Shown in pieces: positions 10,125 through 19,709 of a stretch of 64,000 nt of DNA. Both the position numbers and the translations under genes were made by a program. This DNA is from Maratus speciosus (lineage: Eukaryota > Arthropoda > Arachnida > Araneae > Salticidae), in NCBI GenBank assembly GCA_963932465.1, contig OZ010799.1:158530761-158594760 (forward strand). Direction: 5' to 3'. The notes under the pieces were generated by a model, which did not search any database, was not told the DNA's origin, and was given only the letters and a program-made list of their open reading frames with translations. Position 1 is the stretch's first letter, and every line of letters begins with the position of its first letter.

Positions 10125-10300
10125 CAGGGGTCGTACTTGTCCTGAAATTGCACGATCAGGAAATTTTTCGTTACCACTATTTTTTTTTTTTTTTTTTATA
10201 GAAAATAAATAAGACGATATCGTTCGCGTTTAAACTAGATTTATTTTTCTTTAAACAAATACTGATAACTGTCTTGAAATTTTTCATTTTACGACCTCTG
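10125..10300. mobile_element. hAT-like MITE, ~176 bp
   Basis: Ends CAGGGGTCGTACTTG..ACGACCTCTG. The flanks CATTAATC (10118-10125) and CATTAGCC (10301-10308) agree at six of eight positions, compatible with an aged 8-bp TSD. A related element with AGGCTTCGTA..TACGAACCCTG ends is at 24224. Confidence 0.45.
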
Positions 10301-10580
10301 CATTAGCCCTTAAATGCGCGATTTTTTATTTTGTTTCGAAAAAATTATATATGATTTTCTAAAAGGTTTATTACACAGGAAAAATAATGAAAAAAAATCA
10401 GAGATACATTTTTCATTACATCTTTTCTTCTGTTGCACATCTGCAATAGAAGTAAAAACTACTGTCGTGTGGCTGTTTTACGCTAAAATATGGCAAATTA
10501 GTAAATATTTTAATTAATAAGCATGTCTCCAAATATCTTAGTTTATATAATATAATTATTTTATAAAACTTAACCTTTAA

Positions 10581-11029
10581 CCCTTTAATTCCCATGATAA
10601 AATACGTTCTAGAAATTACGAAGTTCAGAGATTCTGACTTTATATCAGAAAGCTTCAAAGGTTAATTTCGCTTTATTTAAATACGGAATGTCTGTTTTTA
10701 ATTATAGCAAATATTGCTATTTTAATTTTCTGGTGTGAATCAGGTATATACGAATAAAAAAATCTATTAACCCTTTCAAGGGCGGTGGGTAGACGGTCTA
10801 GCCACCTAAATTTAATTCTAAAACTGACAAATGGCACCAAGAATATTTTTGTAAAATTTTGTTTTTGTAATGAAGGTGCAAATTTGCGGGTTTTCATTTT
10901 CTAAGAAATCCGTTTGAATATTCTGGTGTCAGTCAATTTCATCAGTTTACTACAAAATTCTACTGCCCCTGAAAGGGTTAAATTCAAAACACTGTTGTTT
11001 GCATATATGTAAAGCTGCGCACTAAAGGG
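10581..11029. mobile_element. TTAA MITE, family D, containing a nested C MITE
   Basis: TTAA at 10577-10580 and 11030-11033 bracket CCCTTTAATTCCCATGAT..GCGCACTAAAGGG. The interior matches the complete D element at 48387-48623 (TACGTTC, CAGAGA.TC, TTTTCTGGTG). It is interrupted at an internal TTAA by the C element at 10771-10977. Confidence 0.7.
10771..10977. mobile_element. TTAA MITE, family C, nested in D
   Basis: CCCTTTCAAGGGCGGTGGG..CTGCCCCTGAAAGGG between TTAA at 10767-10770 and 10978-10981, 207 bp. Inner motifs GGCACCAAGAATATTTT and ATTCTGGTGTCAGTC are shared with the C copy at 27427. CCC..GGG ends with a TTAA TSD are the hallmark of piggyBac-type insertion. Confidence 0.8.
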
Positions 11030-11044
11030 TTAACCCGGGGCTTA

Positions 11045-11189
11045 ATTACCAACGGTGCAAAATTCCGCTAGTAGAAAGGAATAAAATATATTTTCTTCCT
11101 CATGTCAGTAATTTTGCGTGAATAGGGTATTCAAATAAGGCAAAACATTTTATAAAAATTTACTGGTGAAGGTTTGCACCGTTGATAAT
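11045..11189. mobile_element. Small TIR element, ~145 bp
   Basis: ATTACCAACGGTGCAAA at the left, TTTGCACCGTTGATAAT at the right. The interior resembles the AT-rich cores of the TTAA families, with TTTACTGGTGAAGG before the right arm. TSD unclear. Confidence 0.5.
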
Positions 11190-11766
11190 CAGGTCTTGCT
11201 TTGCCGCAGATACAGGAGGCGTAATGATTGTGCGACGTAGAAAAAAAAGGAGTTAATTTTAACTTCTTGGGGGGCGATTTTAATGACAATTTAACATTTC
11301 AGCTTCATTTATCCTCTTTCCAAAGTCTCTTTAATGTTCAACTAATGTTTTAAGTAGAAGTTTGTGATTTTTTTGCTCTGTTTCATTATTTTTATTTGAA
11401 AGTGCATGGAATATGCCGAAAGTGTCCTTGTGTAATATATTCTATACTCGGTCTTGATAAAACTTTATTTATATTTGTGATAAGTATTACTTTTATATTA
11501 TTACTAGATATTATAAACTATTCCCCAATTGGATTCATATCTAGATTTTAAAAGGCGTTGGAGCATGGAGTACGTCACCCTCGTCTTTATGTTACTACAA
11601 ACTGTCAGTGTTACGTTAATTCTAATTAAACAATTTCACGTTTATTGCTTTTATACAACTACTGGACATTGAATTAAATACGGATATCGTTAAAAGTTGT
11701 TATTTAAATTTTAAAAACCGATGTGTGCCGTCCGTGTCTTTATGTTACTAAAAATCGCTTGTGTTT
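11190..11766. other. Unassigned AT-rich DNA
   Basis: No TIR pair, tandem repeat or coding frame recognised. Two similar segments (GTCTTTATGTTACTA at 11583 and 11740) suggest a small local duplication. Confidence 0.35.
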
Positions 11767-11770
11767 TTAA

Positions 11771-12184
11771 CCCGTTCAGGACCGGCATCTTTTACATGAA
11801 TTTTATTCGTTTGGCACCACTGTTTGTTAATTATTTGACTTAGCTTTTTAACCCTTACCGGCGCGGATTAATTCTGTTTAATAACTGATGAAATAATGGA
11901 CTGACGCCGGAATTAATAAACGAATTTATTAGTAAATAAGAACTTGCTTATTTTCACGTACACTATAATAGGAAAATTTTAATTAAATATTCTTGGTGCC
12001 GTTTGTCAGTTTTGGAATTAAAATTTGGTGTCCTTTTTTAAGGACACCGCCCTCGAAAGAGTTAAGTCGCGAAACTGCCGTAATTAAATAAAATCAATTT
12101 TACTTTTATTTTTTACTGGTATCAAACTCATGCATTTTAAGCACTTTTTGAGGGTGCATATATGCTCCCATGGTCCCGGACGGG
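11771..12184. mobile_element. TTAA MITE with CCCGTTCAGGACCGG ends, host of a nested MITE
   Basis: Ends CCCGTTCAGGACCGG and GGTCCCGGACGGG, bracketed by TTAA at 11767-11770 and 12185-12188. Without the nested element at 11852-12061 it would be ~200 bp, like the other TTAA families. Inner GGCACCACT motif near the left end. Confidence 0.7.
11852..12061. mobile_element. TTAA MITE (C-like), nested
   Basis: CCCTTACCGGCGCGG..CCGCCCTCGAAAGAG between TTAA at 11848-11851 and 12062-12065. The interior TTGGTGCCGTTTGTCAG..AAAATTTGGTGTCC is C-like. The inner end is mutated from GGG to GAG. Confidence 0.65.
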
Positions 12185-13152
12185 TTAAAAGTTGAGAAAG
12201 TTGACCGCTTAAAGTATCTCCACTATCGATAGGAAGTGCGAGATATAACGGAACACATATATGCTTCGTAAATTAAAGGACACTTATGAAGAATGGGTAT
12301 TAAAATCAAATATGAGTAAAACAGAACATTTAACTACAGGTCAGAAAACTGACTTTTTATTGAATGACTAATATTAAAACTGTAGAAGAATTCAAATACA
12401 TTGGATCTATCATTCATGAAAATGGATCTAACCAGCGGCGAGATGTTGTAAAGGGAATTGGTGAAGGCAAAAACTGTAGCGATGTTGAATTCTGTTCTGT
12501 GGAGTAGTAACATTCTACCTAAAACTAAGCGATTAATTTATAATGCTATTGTGCAAAGCTTTTTGCTGTATATCGCAAAGACATGGACATTAAATCTTCA
12601 GATGAAAAGAAGCTCCTCTCTACCGAAATGGACTTCTGGTGAAGATTAGCGAGAAAGTCTAGACTGGATAAAATTAGAAACTCAAGAATACGTGAAATAA
12701 TGCAAGTCAAACAAAATGTTGTTAATACAGCCGGGTATAGTAAGCTCTGATGGTGTGGTCATGTCCGCAGAATGAAAGAGGAATGCCTTCCTAAAATTAT
12801 CTTTGAATGGTGTCCGGACGGCAAACGTAGAAAAGGCAGACCGAGGATGATTTGGCAAAGTTCTGTTCCAGAGACAATGACTATATATAGGTTAAATGAT
12901 GAAATTATTCTGGACACAGAGAGGTGGAAAGGATCTCTCAGAACTATTTTTATGGATCGAGAAAACCCACTGTTTAGTGGAAACTCCTGAAGAAGAAAAC
13001 TTATTCTAAGTCACTTTTATTAACGATTTTTTAAATTTGTCATTTGTTTTCACACACATTTCTCTTTTGATGGTCATTCTCTGACCTAGGAATTACGAAA
13101 CTATCCGTGATTAATATAACCCACCAAAAAAAAAAAAAAAAAAAAAAAAAAA
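12185..13152 (+). pseudogene. Decayed LINE, reverse-transcriptase C-terminal part
   Basis: Fragments of a non-LTR retrotransposon reverse transcriptase lie in three frames. From 12261: LKDTYEEWVLKSNMSKTEHL (thumb-side KT motif). From 12367: VEEFKYIGSIIHENGS. From 12458: LPKTKRLIYNAIVQSFLLYI followed by AKTWTL, the usual LLYGAETWTL block. From 12601: TEMDFW, RLDKIRNSRIREIM, WCGHVRRMKEECLPK and GKRRKGRPRMIW. TGA stops interrupt the last frame at 12640 and 12748. The A-run at about 13127-13152 may be the 3' tail. The catalytic YADD region and endonuclease are missing. This tail block is typical of arthropod endonuclease-reverse transcriptases; I do not assign the clade. Confidence 0.85.
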
Positions 13153-13759
13153 GAAAAAAGGCAACAGACCCTCAGATTTACACTGATTGGATGTCTGTAC
13201 CTGAAAGATCTGATAAATTTTTGCTTTATAATGAAATATTTCAAGTGACATTTTTTAAATAACAATTCGAAAGAAAGTGAAGAACTGTAATTTTTTTTAA
13301 TTAAATGAATACAACTGATAGCAAGCCAATATAGATTTCGTAAATACTTCCACTCTCAAAACTTCGCACTTCGTATTGACAATTTCTTAGGCTTCTTCGA
13401 TCGGCTGTGTATAAGGCTAATTCTTACACAAAGCGATACAATAGCGAATCTTTTGAAGAGTGGCTCAATAGGTAGCAGCTTAGTCCATTAACACAGTAAG
13501 TGGGGACAGAAGAATAGAACGGAGTGGGAGAATTAACTTCCAACCTAGATCTTAGCCTCAGCTCTCGGCTACGGTCTGATTTCCTCCTATAGCTGCGTTT
13601 AAGATGGAAAAGTGCTCCCTCTCATTCTAAAGCAGTAAAATGTGGCTTGTAACAAAAGGACGGGAGATTCAACAATGAAAAGGAGATAAGAAGATTAAAT
13701 CAAACTTGAAGTAAACTTCTCTCTCCTGCAGTATGTCCAGCAGCTTCCATGTAAAGCCA
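13153..13759. other. Unassigned, relatively unique sequence
   Basis: Moderately GC for the window (13380-13740). It contains no open frame of note, no TIR pair and no match to other parts of the window that I could find. A non-repetitive host remnant is possible. Confidence 0.3.
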
Positions 13760-13763
13760 TTGA

Positions 13764-14286
13764 CACATTCACTGCCAGGAACATAACCAGTGTTTCTCAA
13801 AATTTTTTCATTCTGTGCCGTGAGCATCATTCGTGAGTCACAGGTAGCTTTGCATGTAATATTAAATAAAAATCATGGGCAGGTCAGCAACGACTTTATA
13901 TTTGTATGTGGCACTCCGGGATAATTGTAACTCGCTATATTTTTGTGAACGTTTTCCGAATCATGTATAATGTATTTATTTTAACACAAATAAAGCCTTC
14001 ACAAACACTTTAACCCTTTATCGGGTAATGGTAATATAGTTATCACTTAATTTTTAATTGTAAAACGATCGAGTCACTCCGGAATTTTTAGTAAAATATA
14101 TTGTTTTTATAAGGCATATAACGATTGAGTCGCTTTCAAGTAAATTTTGTTTGTGGATTCTGGTGGCAGTGGCTCTTTTCAACATTTCAGCCACAGAGTT
14201 GATTTGCCCGAGGAAGAGTTAATTAGACTTTTTTAATTTTGGCACCCTGGAGATCACTTTAACTTCCTATGGTGGCAGTCAACGTG
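13764..14286. mobile_element. TTAA-type MITE with CACGTTSACTGCC ends, hosting a nested MITE
   Basis: Left end CACATTCACTGCCAGG after TTGA (13760-13763). Right end GGTGGCAGTCAACGTG before TTAA (14287-14290). The ends resemble the CACGTTCACGCCGG element at 32540-32768. The nested element at 14014-14218 accounts for ~210 bp. Confidence 0.5.
14014..14218. mobile_element. TTAA MITE, nested in the 13764 element
   Basis: CCCTTTATCGGGTAATGG..GATTTGCCCGAGGAAGAG, 205 bp, between TTAA at 14010-14013 and 14219-14222. The right terminus has drifted (GAAGAG for AAAGGG). Inner TTCTGGTGGCAGTGG is present on the right. Confidence 0.6.
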
Positions 14287-14449
14287 TTAAACATGAAAAA
14301 CACCACGTGATCATAAGAAAAGACACCGTCAATATAGATTCCCACTAAAATTATCATTTCTCAAAATCCAATTTCATACTGATCGTTATTTATAACAGAT
14401 TTAGAAAAAAAAGTGTTGTTGATGGGAGTTGGCAACGCTCTGGATATTT

Positions 14450-14600
14450 TTAATATCGTTAGTTTACCTTCGAAACTTTTTTTTTTTTAATGCGTAAATT
14501 CGGCGACTAGATAAGACAGATTACTATTCGAAAATAGTTGTAATAAAAAGTCTTGAGGGTTGGCTGGTCTATATAATAAACAGAAAATATATCAAACTTC
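14450..14600. repeat. Diverged dispersed repeat, copy a
   Basis: Shares a collinear series of words with 15890-16060: AAACTTT, TTTAATGC.TAAATTC, GATAAGACAGA, ATAGTTGTAATAAAAA and TATAATAAACAGAAAA. Function unknown. Confidence 0.4.
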
Positions 14601-15657
14601 TTTCCTTTTGAATTATTATGCACTTTTAGATTAAATACACCATTTCTTAATTGTTTTCAATAAGCTTTAGCTTCATATCTTCTAAAATATACAAAAAAGA
14701 GAAAAAAATACGTTTACAAGCTCGTAGGACATTATTTATTCAGCAGCTACTTTTCCTCGATCTGCCACTGCTATAAATATATTTTTATTTGAATAAAAAA
14801 TTTTCGAAACATCAATAATTCTACGCGCATCGCATATTGCGATATTCAGCTAAAATTCATAATATATGTTACTTGGATTTAACGAAAATTACCAAGTCAC
14901 TTTCGCATATCAAGCCTACTTAGAGGAATATCTCAAAATTTATGTACTATATTATTTTATTCCGATTTTGAAAATTTTGGAATATGTATTGGAAATGATA
15001 CAAAAAATAAATCAGCAAATAATATAAATAAGATATTTTCTGACATATTTAGAAAATATTCGAAAAATGTTTTTAATAGGAACTTTAAATTTTAAGATTT
15101 TTGTTTCTTATGTTTATCTGAATCTATTTTAATTTACTGTTTTATAAACTTTTATCAGTACGTATAGATGCGAAGGATTTCGGATTTTGAGTACCAAATT
15201 TTCGAAAAGTAATGTTTACCGTATTTAATCATATAATTCTGGTAATAAGGAAGACAGATGCAATATTACTGTACTGTGATAAGGATGTCTAGATATTGGA
15301 ACATAGTTGACAATGTTATTAATTTAGCACTTTTTTATTTAAATTATTCACCAGAATTCTAGAAGACTAATCTTTGTTTCATGTAATCATGGAATGACTC
15401 TCTGGAAATATACTGAATACTATTCGAAATTTATGGTACGCATTCTGAATTAAAATAACGCACTAAATTCGCAATAGTTGTCAATCACACATTTTTTCTA
15501 ATAAAAATGTTTGAATCAGAAAATTTATTTATTAAAATATGCCTTCTTCCTGTGTGGTATTTATTTGAGTTCATTTATAAAGTAAAATTTCTGGTTAAAA
15601 TATGTTTATTTAATTTAAAAAATGGTGGGATGTCAGCTATATGAAAGTGATCTTTGT
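14601..15657. other. Unassigned AT-rich DNA
   Basis: No supported gene, TIR pair or tandem array was found in this kilobase. Short frames are at chance length for this composition. Confidence 0.35.
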
Positions 15658-15661
15658 TTAA

Positions 15662-15830
15662 CCCCTTAACGATCGCTTTAAATTACGGTTTAAAAATTAA
15701 AATTGCTCATTGGCACCACTTTAAAAAAAAAAAGAATGATTCGCCTTATTTAATGAGAGGTAAAACGATACCATAATAAAGCTAATTACACTATTTTATA
15801 AAACTGGTGGGAATCAAACAATCTGAGCAA
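15662..15830. mobile_element. TTAA MITE, family A, right end missing
   Basis: CCCCTTAACGATCGCTTTAA follows TTAA at 15658-15661. The interior matches other A copies (ATTGCTCATTGGCACCAC, ATTTTATAAAACTGGTGGG). Homology stops at about 15830 in an AATCAAACAATCTGA duplication. The right terminus (GGGAGCGATAATTAAGGGG in the 18720 copy) is absent. Confidence 0.65.
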
Positions 15831-15889
15831 AATCAAACAATCTGAGTTAAATCAGCCTTAGACAAAATATTTTGTCGTTGAATATGTAA

Positions 15890-16060
15890 TCAGAGCTGCC
15901 AAACTGGATTTTTGAATACGACTATTTTTTAACAGAAACTTTCGCTTTATTTAATGCATAAATTCTGTGATAAAATGAGACAGAGATCATATTTCGCAAG
16001 TAGTTGCATTAAAAACTAGGAAATTAACAGAAAACTATTATAAATATATACAGTTTACAT
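15890..16060. repeat. Diverged dispersed repeat, copy b
   Basis: Partner of 14450-14600, with the same order of words around AATGCATAAATTCTGTGATA and AGTTGCATTAAAAACTAGG. The identity looks low, so the duplication or insertion is old. Confidence 0.4.
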
Positions 16061-16631
16061 TCAGTAACAATATATAACTTCTTTTCTTTTGAAAATAGTG
16101 ACGAATACAGACGTTCTTTTCTGGAACGGATTTTTATAGAAAGAAATTAGTGAATTCTAAATGGAAGGGGGGGCATATGCTTAAAGCTTCAAGCCATTAG
16201 AAAGCACAAAATCTTAAGTATTCCGGCTAGGACTTTTTGATGCATCGGAAAGGGGGAGAAGTAATATGGTGCTAGTGGCCTTCCATCCCCGCGGTATATT
16301 TAAAACAATAATGAGTCATTCATAATTTGACGCTAGTACTTTTGATTCCTTTCCAGTATCGGGAAATTGCAGTGAAAATTTTGCAGCAATTTCATAAAGT
16401 ACCTTTAGTCATTATATCATATTTCCGTACACTCTATTGGCCTAAATGCAACTGTAACTGCCCACATTGCTGTCAAGTGACGGGAAAAATGAGTTGTATC
16501 GGCGTTATTGTGTCTTCCATAAGTGTCGTATCCTGAGGAGTTGAAAGTGGTGTTTCGGTAGGTGAAAGAGGATTCAACATATACTTAAAATGGTGAACCT
16601 TCAACTGTAAGCGGCTTCGCAGTGGCTCATT

Positions 16632-16794
16632 ACCGCCGGGGCAAACTTCCATCATTAAATTTGATTAGACGTTTTCTCCTTAATTAAACTCCTTATTAAT
16701 CCAGGGTCAACCAGGCGGGAGGCCTAAGCATTTCTGTCAAAACGATGGCCAAAACAGATATTCATTTTAGTTGGCAGAAGTTTACTTTAGCGGT
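16632..16794. mobile_element. TIR element with ACCGCC..GCGGT ends, copy 1
   Basis: Left ACCGCCGGGGCAAACTTCC, right GGCAGAAGTTTACTTTAGCGGT. The interior includes GGCGGGAGGCC and is GC-richer than average. A shorter relative follows at 16871-17003. Confidence 0.45.
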
Positions 16795-16870
16795 AGTCAG
16801 GACCTACGTTCCCGTCATATTTTAAAAACCTAAAAAACCTCCTGTCAGTGTCAGTGAAAGAGATTGTAAT

Positions 16871-17003
16871 ACCCGGGCCAACTTCCACCAGTAAAATCGA
16901 ATTTTTTTCATATATTTGTGAGACAAATTTTTGCTTTAATAAGCCACTAAAATAAAGTGAAATTTTCTATTCAAAATTTGCTGGTGGAAGTTTACTTCAG
17001 CGG
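16871..17003. mobile_element. TIR element related to 16632, copy 2
   Basis: Left ACCCGGGCCAACTTCCACC, right GGTGGAAGTTTACTTCAGCGG. Same orientation and subterminal words (CAACTTCC / GAAGTTTACTT) as copy 1, with an AT-rich middle. The short frame starting in the right part is incidental. Confidence 0.45.
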
Positions 17004-17159
17004 AAATCAGAAACTGTTGATCCGATGTAAAACAAACAGCCGCCACCTTGTGATAACCTCCTCAGTTACTTCACTCACAACTGGTAGACTATCCTATGTC
17101 TCCTTCTCTTTACTCTCAACTCCATCGACGAACCATCGCTCTATAATTTGAGGCCTGTG

Positions 17160-17420
17160 CTCTGAAACAAAAATGGCGACTGCCAAAGGCAGATTTTTTT
17201 CAGAGTTAGTACGGTCTATTCAACTTGTATACCAATAATTTTTTTAAGTTTTCTCTTCCTTATTTTTCTGAAATTAGATGAGGCAACGAAAACTTCCAGG
17301 AATGATTGGTGTGTAAATTCAGGGGAACGTGCAATTTCTTTAAAAAATTCCGCTGACTACACCCACCATTTTTGTGTTTGCGCCTAGTCCTAGTATTCAG
17401 AAGAGACGGAATGAAGAAGT
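17160..17420 (+). repeat. Dispersed repeat P, copy 1
   Basis: Collinear with 18510-19015. Both begin with an ATGGC followed by a short frame (MATAKGRFFSEL.. here), pass through AATAATTTTTTTAAG and TAAATTCAGGGGA, and end near a GTATTCAG block. The two short frames are similar at nucleotide level without indels but end differently. I see no reason to call a gene beyond that. Confidence 0.45.
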
Positions 17421-17482
17421 ATTAATTTTGCACCGCCTCGTGAATACTAGGCCTGACAGTAGCACTGACCAAAGACTATTAA

Positions 17483-17684
17483 CCCCTTGAGGGGCACTGG
17501 TATATAATATATATCTGTACGATTAATGAAGTTTTACACCAGAAAATTTTTATTAAATTTTACTTTTCTAACTTTGGTGGGAAAAGGCCGTAAAATTGCT
17601 TTTACATAATTTGAAATAGAATTTTTCAAAGATTCCGGTGGGAATTCAGCATTTCACAAACGCAACTGCTTGCCCCTCAAGGGG
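17483..17684. mobile_element. TTAA MITE, family B, complete
   Basis: CCCCTTGAGGGGC..GCCCCTCAAGGGG, 202 bp, between TTAA at 17479-17482 and 17685-17688. The termini are themselves palindromic (CCCCTTGAGGGG). Inner TTTTACACCAGAAAATTTT and CCGGTGGGAATTC. This is a good reference copy for the family. Confidence 0.85.
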
Positions 17685-17688
17685 TTAA

Positions 17689-18500
17689 GATACTAGACTG
17701 GCAATTCCTCGGCTATTCCCCATTCAAAAGCATGGCAGCCATCTAGAGTGATTTGAAGTAATTGAAATACCTCAACTGAAAGGTTTGTACGTTAGCTGTT
17801 AGTTATTTACCATTAAGTGCTATGTCTAGAATGAGCTAAAAAATTAATTTTTATCAATATGTATGAAGTTTATGGCCTATTTTTTACATGAAACTAATTT
17901 TATATCTAAATATGCGTTATAAATATTGAATTTTCAGAAACAAAGTTAAATAAGGCGGTTTATTTATAATTTTGTGGATGGTATGTTTGAAAAGAATATC
18001 TAATTTTAACATGCCTTATAAACCGAAATAAAGGCGAAATTTATATGGAAGCAGATTGTTAAAGATTATAATTCCACCTTTTTTAATGTTTGACTTACAA
18101 AATAACTGGTAGGGAAGTTTAGTTTAAAGGTAGCAACTGTAACATAATATAGTAATTTAAATTTTAAATTACTTGTAAAGAAATCTACGTTTTTAAACTC
18201 ATTTTTAAGGAAAAAGATAGTTAATAAATGCATATTAACGAAAATAACACTATATTTCGATCCTTGGAGGATGTTTATTGAAGTACTTACTTGCTATACG
18301 AAAAAAAAATAATAAAGTATTTTTTTAAAGGCTTTAATGAAATAGGGTAGGCTAATACTTAATGATCAGAAATAAAAAATACGCTGTTAAAAACATTTTC
18401 TTGAATAAAATTAAAATATAAGACACATATATTGCCATACAACAGCTGTGATCAAAAATCCTTAGAAAAACTGACAGTTTTCCAGTCTATGTATCTTAAA
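17689..18500. other. Unassigned AT-rich DNA
   Basis: Nothing recognisable beyond AT-rich sequence. No frame, TIR or array noted. Confidence 0.35.
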
Positions 18501-18509
18501 AGTGTTTGG

Positions 18510-19015
18510 CACAGACAGAAAAATGGCAGGTATCAGTGGCGGATATTTACCAGAATCTGTTCGATCCCTTGAATTTTAATATAAATAATTTTTTTAAATT
18601 TTTTCCACTTTCTTTCTTTCTTTTTTTTTTTTTTTAAAGATTAAACAAGTATAAATAAAGTTTTCGGAAATGGTGGTGTCTAAATTCAGGGGACCGTACT
18701 AGCGCTTAGCCCCTTAAAGGTCGCATTAAATTACAGTTTAAAAATTCAAATTGCTTATTGGCACAACGTTTTTGAAAAAGAAATATTCACCTTTACTTAA
18801 GGACAGGTAAAATGATACTAAAATAAAGCCAATCATACTATTTTATAAAACTGGTGGGAATCAAGCAAAAAAGAATAAAATGAATAAAAGACACAACCCG
18901 TGAATATCACGGGAGCGATAATTAAGGGGTTAAAAAATACGCCTACGATAGCTGCTATTTTTGTGTCAGCGCTTAAACCCAGTATTCGGGGGGCAGTGAT
19001 TACGTCATAAGTGAC
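18510..19015 (+). repeat. Dispersed repeat P, copy 2, with a MITE inserted
   Basis: Collinear with copy 1 at 17160-17420: ATGGC at 18523, AAATAATTTTTTTAAA, TAAATTCAGGGGACCG. It is split by the A MITE at 18720-18929, and resumes with ATACGCCTACGATAGCTGC..AGTATTCGGGGGGCAGTG. It ends next to TTACGTCA, where copy 3 has TGACGTCA. Confidence 0.5.
18720..18929. mobile_element. TTAA MITE, family A, inserted in repeat P
   Basis: CCCCTTAAAGGTCGC..GGGAGCGATAATTAAGGGG, 210 bp. Left flank TTAG (18716-18719), right flank TTAA (18930-18933), so one copy of the TSD has mutated. The inner ATCACGGGAGCG and ACTGGTGGGAATC match the 50046, 50252 and 60929 copies. Confidence 0.75.
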
Positions 19016-19208
19016 ATTTAAATCGCCGTTTATCTATATTTTAATGATTTACTGATTTATTGGATTTACACAAAAATGGAGGTTCTTATAGGTGGATTTT
19101 ATTCGGCGTTTGTATAGTCCCTTTAATTTGAACTAGCGGGCATGACCATAACCTTCTCAATACTCAAGGCCTCCGGACTGATTTCGTGACGTACCAAATG
19201 AAGATTAA

Positions 19209-19410
19209 CTACTTGAAGGGCAAGCAATTGCGTTTGTGTAATGCTCAATTCCCACCGGAAATTTAGAAAAATTTATTTCAAAATAAGGAAAAGCAATTTT
19301 ACGACTTTTCTCCACTAAAGTCAGAAAACTAAAATTTCCTAAAATTTTTCGGGTGCAAATCCTGATTAATCGTAGGTGGGATAAAATATATCCCACCGCC
19401 CCTCAAGGGG
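19209..19410. mobile_element. TTAA MITE, family B, left arm of the palindrome
   Basis: CTACTTGAAGGGCAAGC..CCGCCCCTCAAGGGG between TTAA at 19205-19208 and 19411-19414. Inner TTCCCACCGG and TTTCGGGTGCAAATC. Opposite orientation to the next copy. Confidence 0.75.
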
Positions 19411-19414
19411 TTAA

Positions 19415-19609
19415 GGGGCGTCGGTGTACATTATATACCACCTACGATCAATCAGGATTTGCACCAGAAAAAATTTAGTAAATTTTAGTTTTCTGACTTT
19501 AGTGGAGAAAAGTCGTAAAATCGCTTTTCCTTATTTTGAAATAAAATTTTTCTAAATGTCCAGTGCAAATTAAGCATTACACAAACGCAATTGCTTGCCC
19601 TTCAAGGGG
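19415..19609. mobile_element. TTAA MITE, family B, right arm, central terminus clipped
   Basis: Begins GGGGCGTCGGTG directly after the central TTAA, so the first eight bases expected (CCCCTTGA) are missing. It ends TTGCCCTTCAAGGGG before TTAA at 19610-19613. Interior collinear with the left arm in reverse. Confidence 0.7.
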
Positions 19610-19709
19610 TTAATCATCATTTGGTACGTCACGAAATCAGTCTGGAGGCCTTGAGTATTGAGACGGTAATGGCATGACCGAGCTAAGCTCTGTCAAAATT
19701 AGACTTGTG

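Larger units (their letters stand above)
19140..19675. repeat. Palindrome of ~530 bp built from two B MITEs and their flanks
   Basis: The arms (about 19140-19412 and 19413-19675) are inverted copies including non-MITE flank. TCAAGGCCTCCGGACTGATT with CGTGACGTACCAAATGA on the left recurs inverted on the right at about 19620-19660. The centre is TTAA at 19411-19414. Similarity is high along both arms with a few small indels, so this is one inverted duplication event, not two independent insertions. Confidence 0.75.

Noticed and set aside
11030..11045. TTAACCCGGGG as another TTAA MITE start
   Set aside because: No matching CCCCGGGTTAA or related end downstream. The element beginning at 11045 has different TIRs.
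17173..17238. ATGGCGACTGCC.. as a gene start with a YY1-like context
   Set aside because: Only 21 codons, ends in TAA without a donor site, and the related copy at 18523 is not frame-conserved. Better explained as part of dispersed repeat P.
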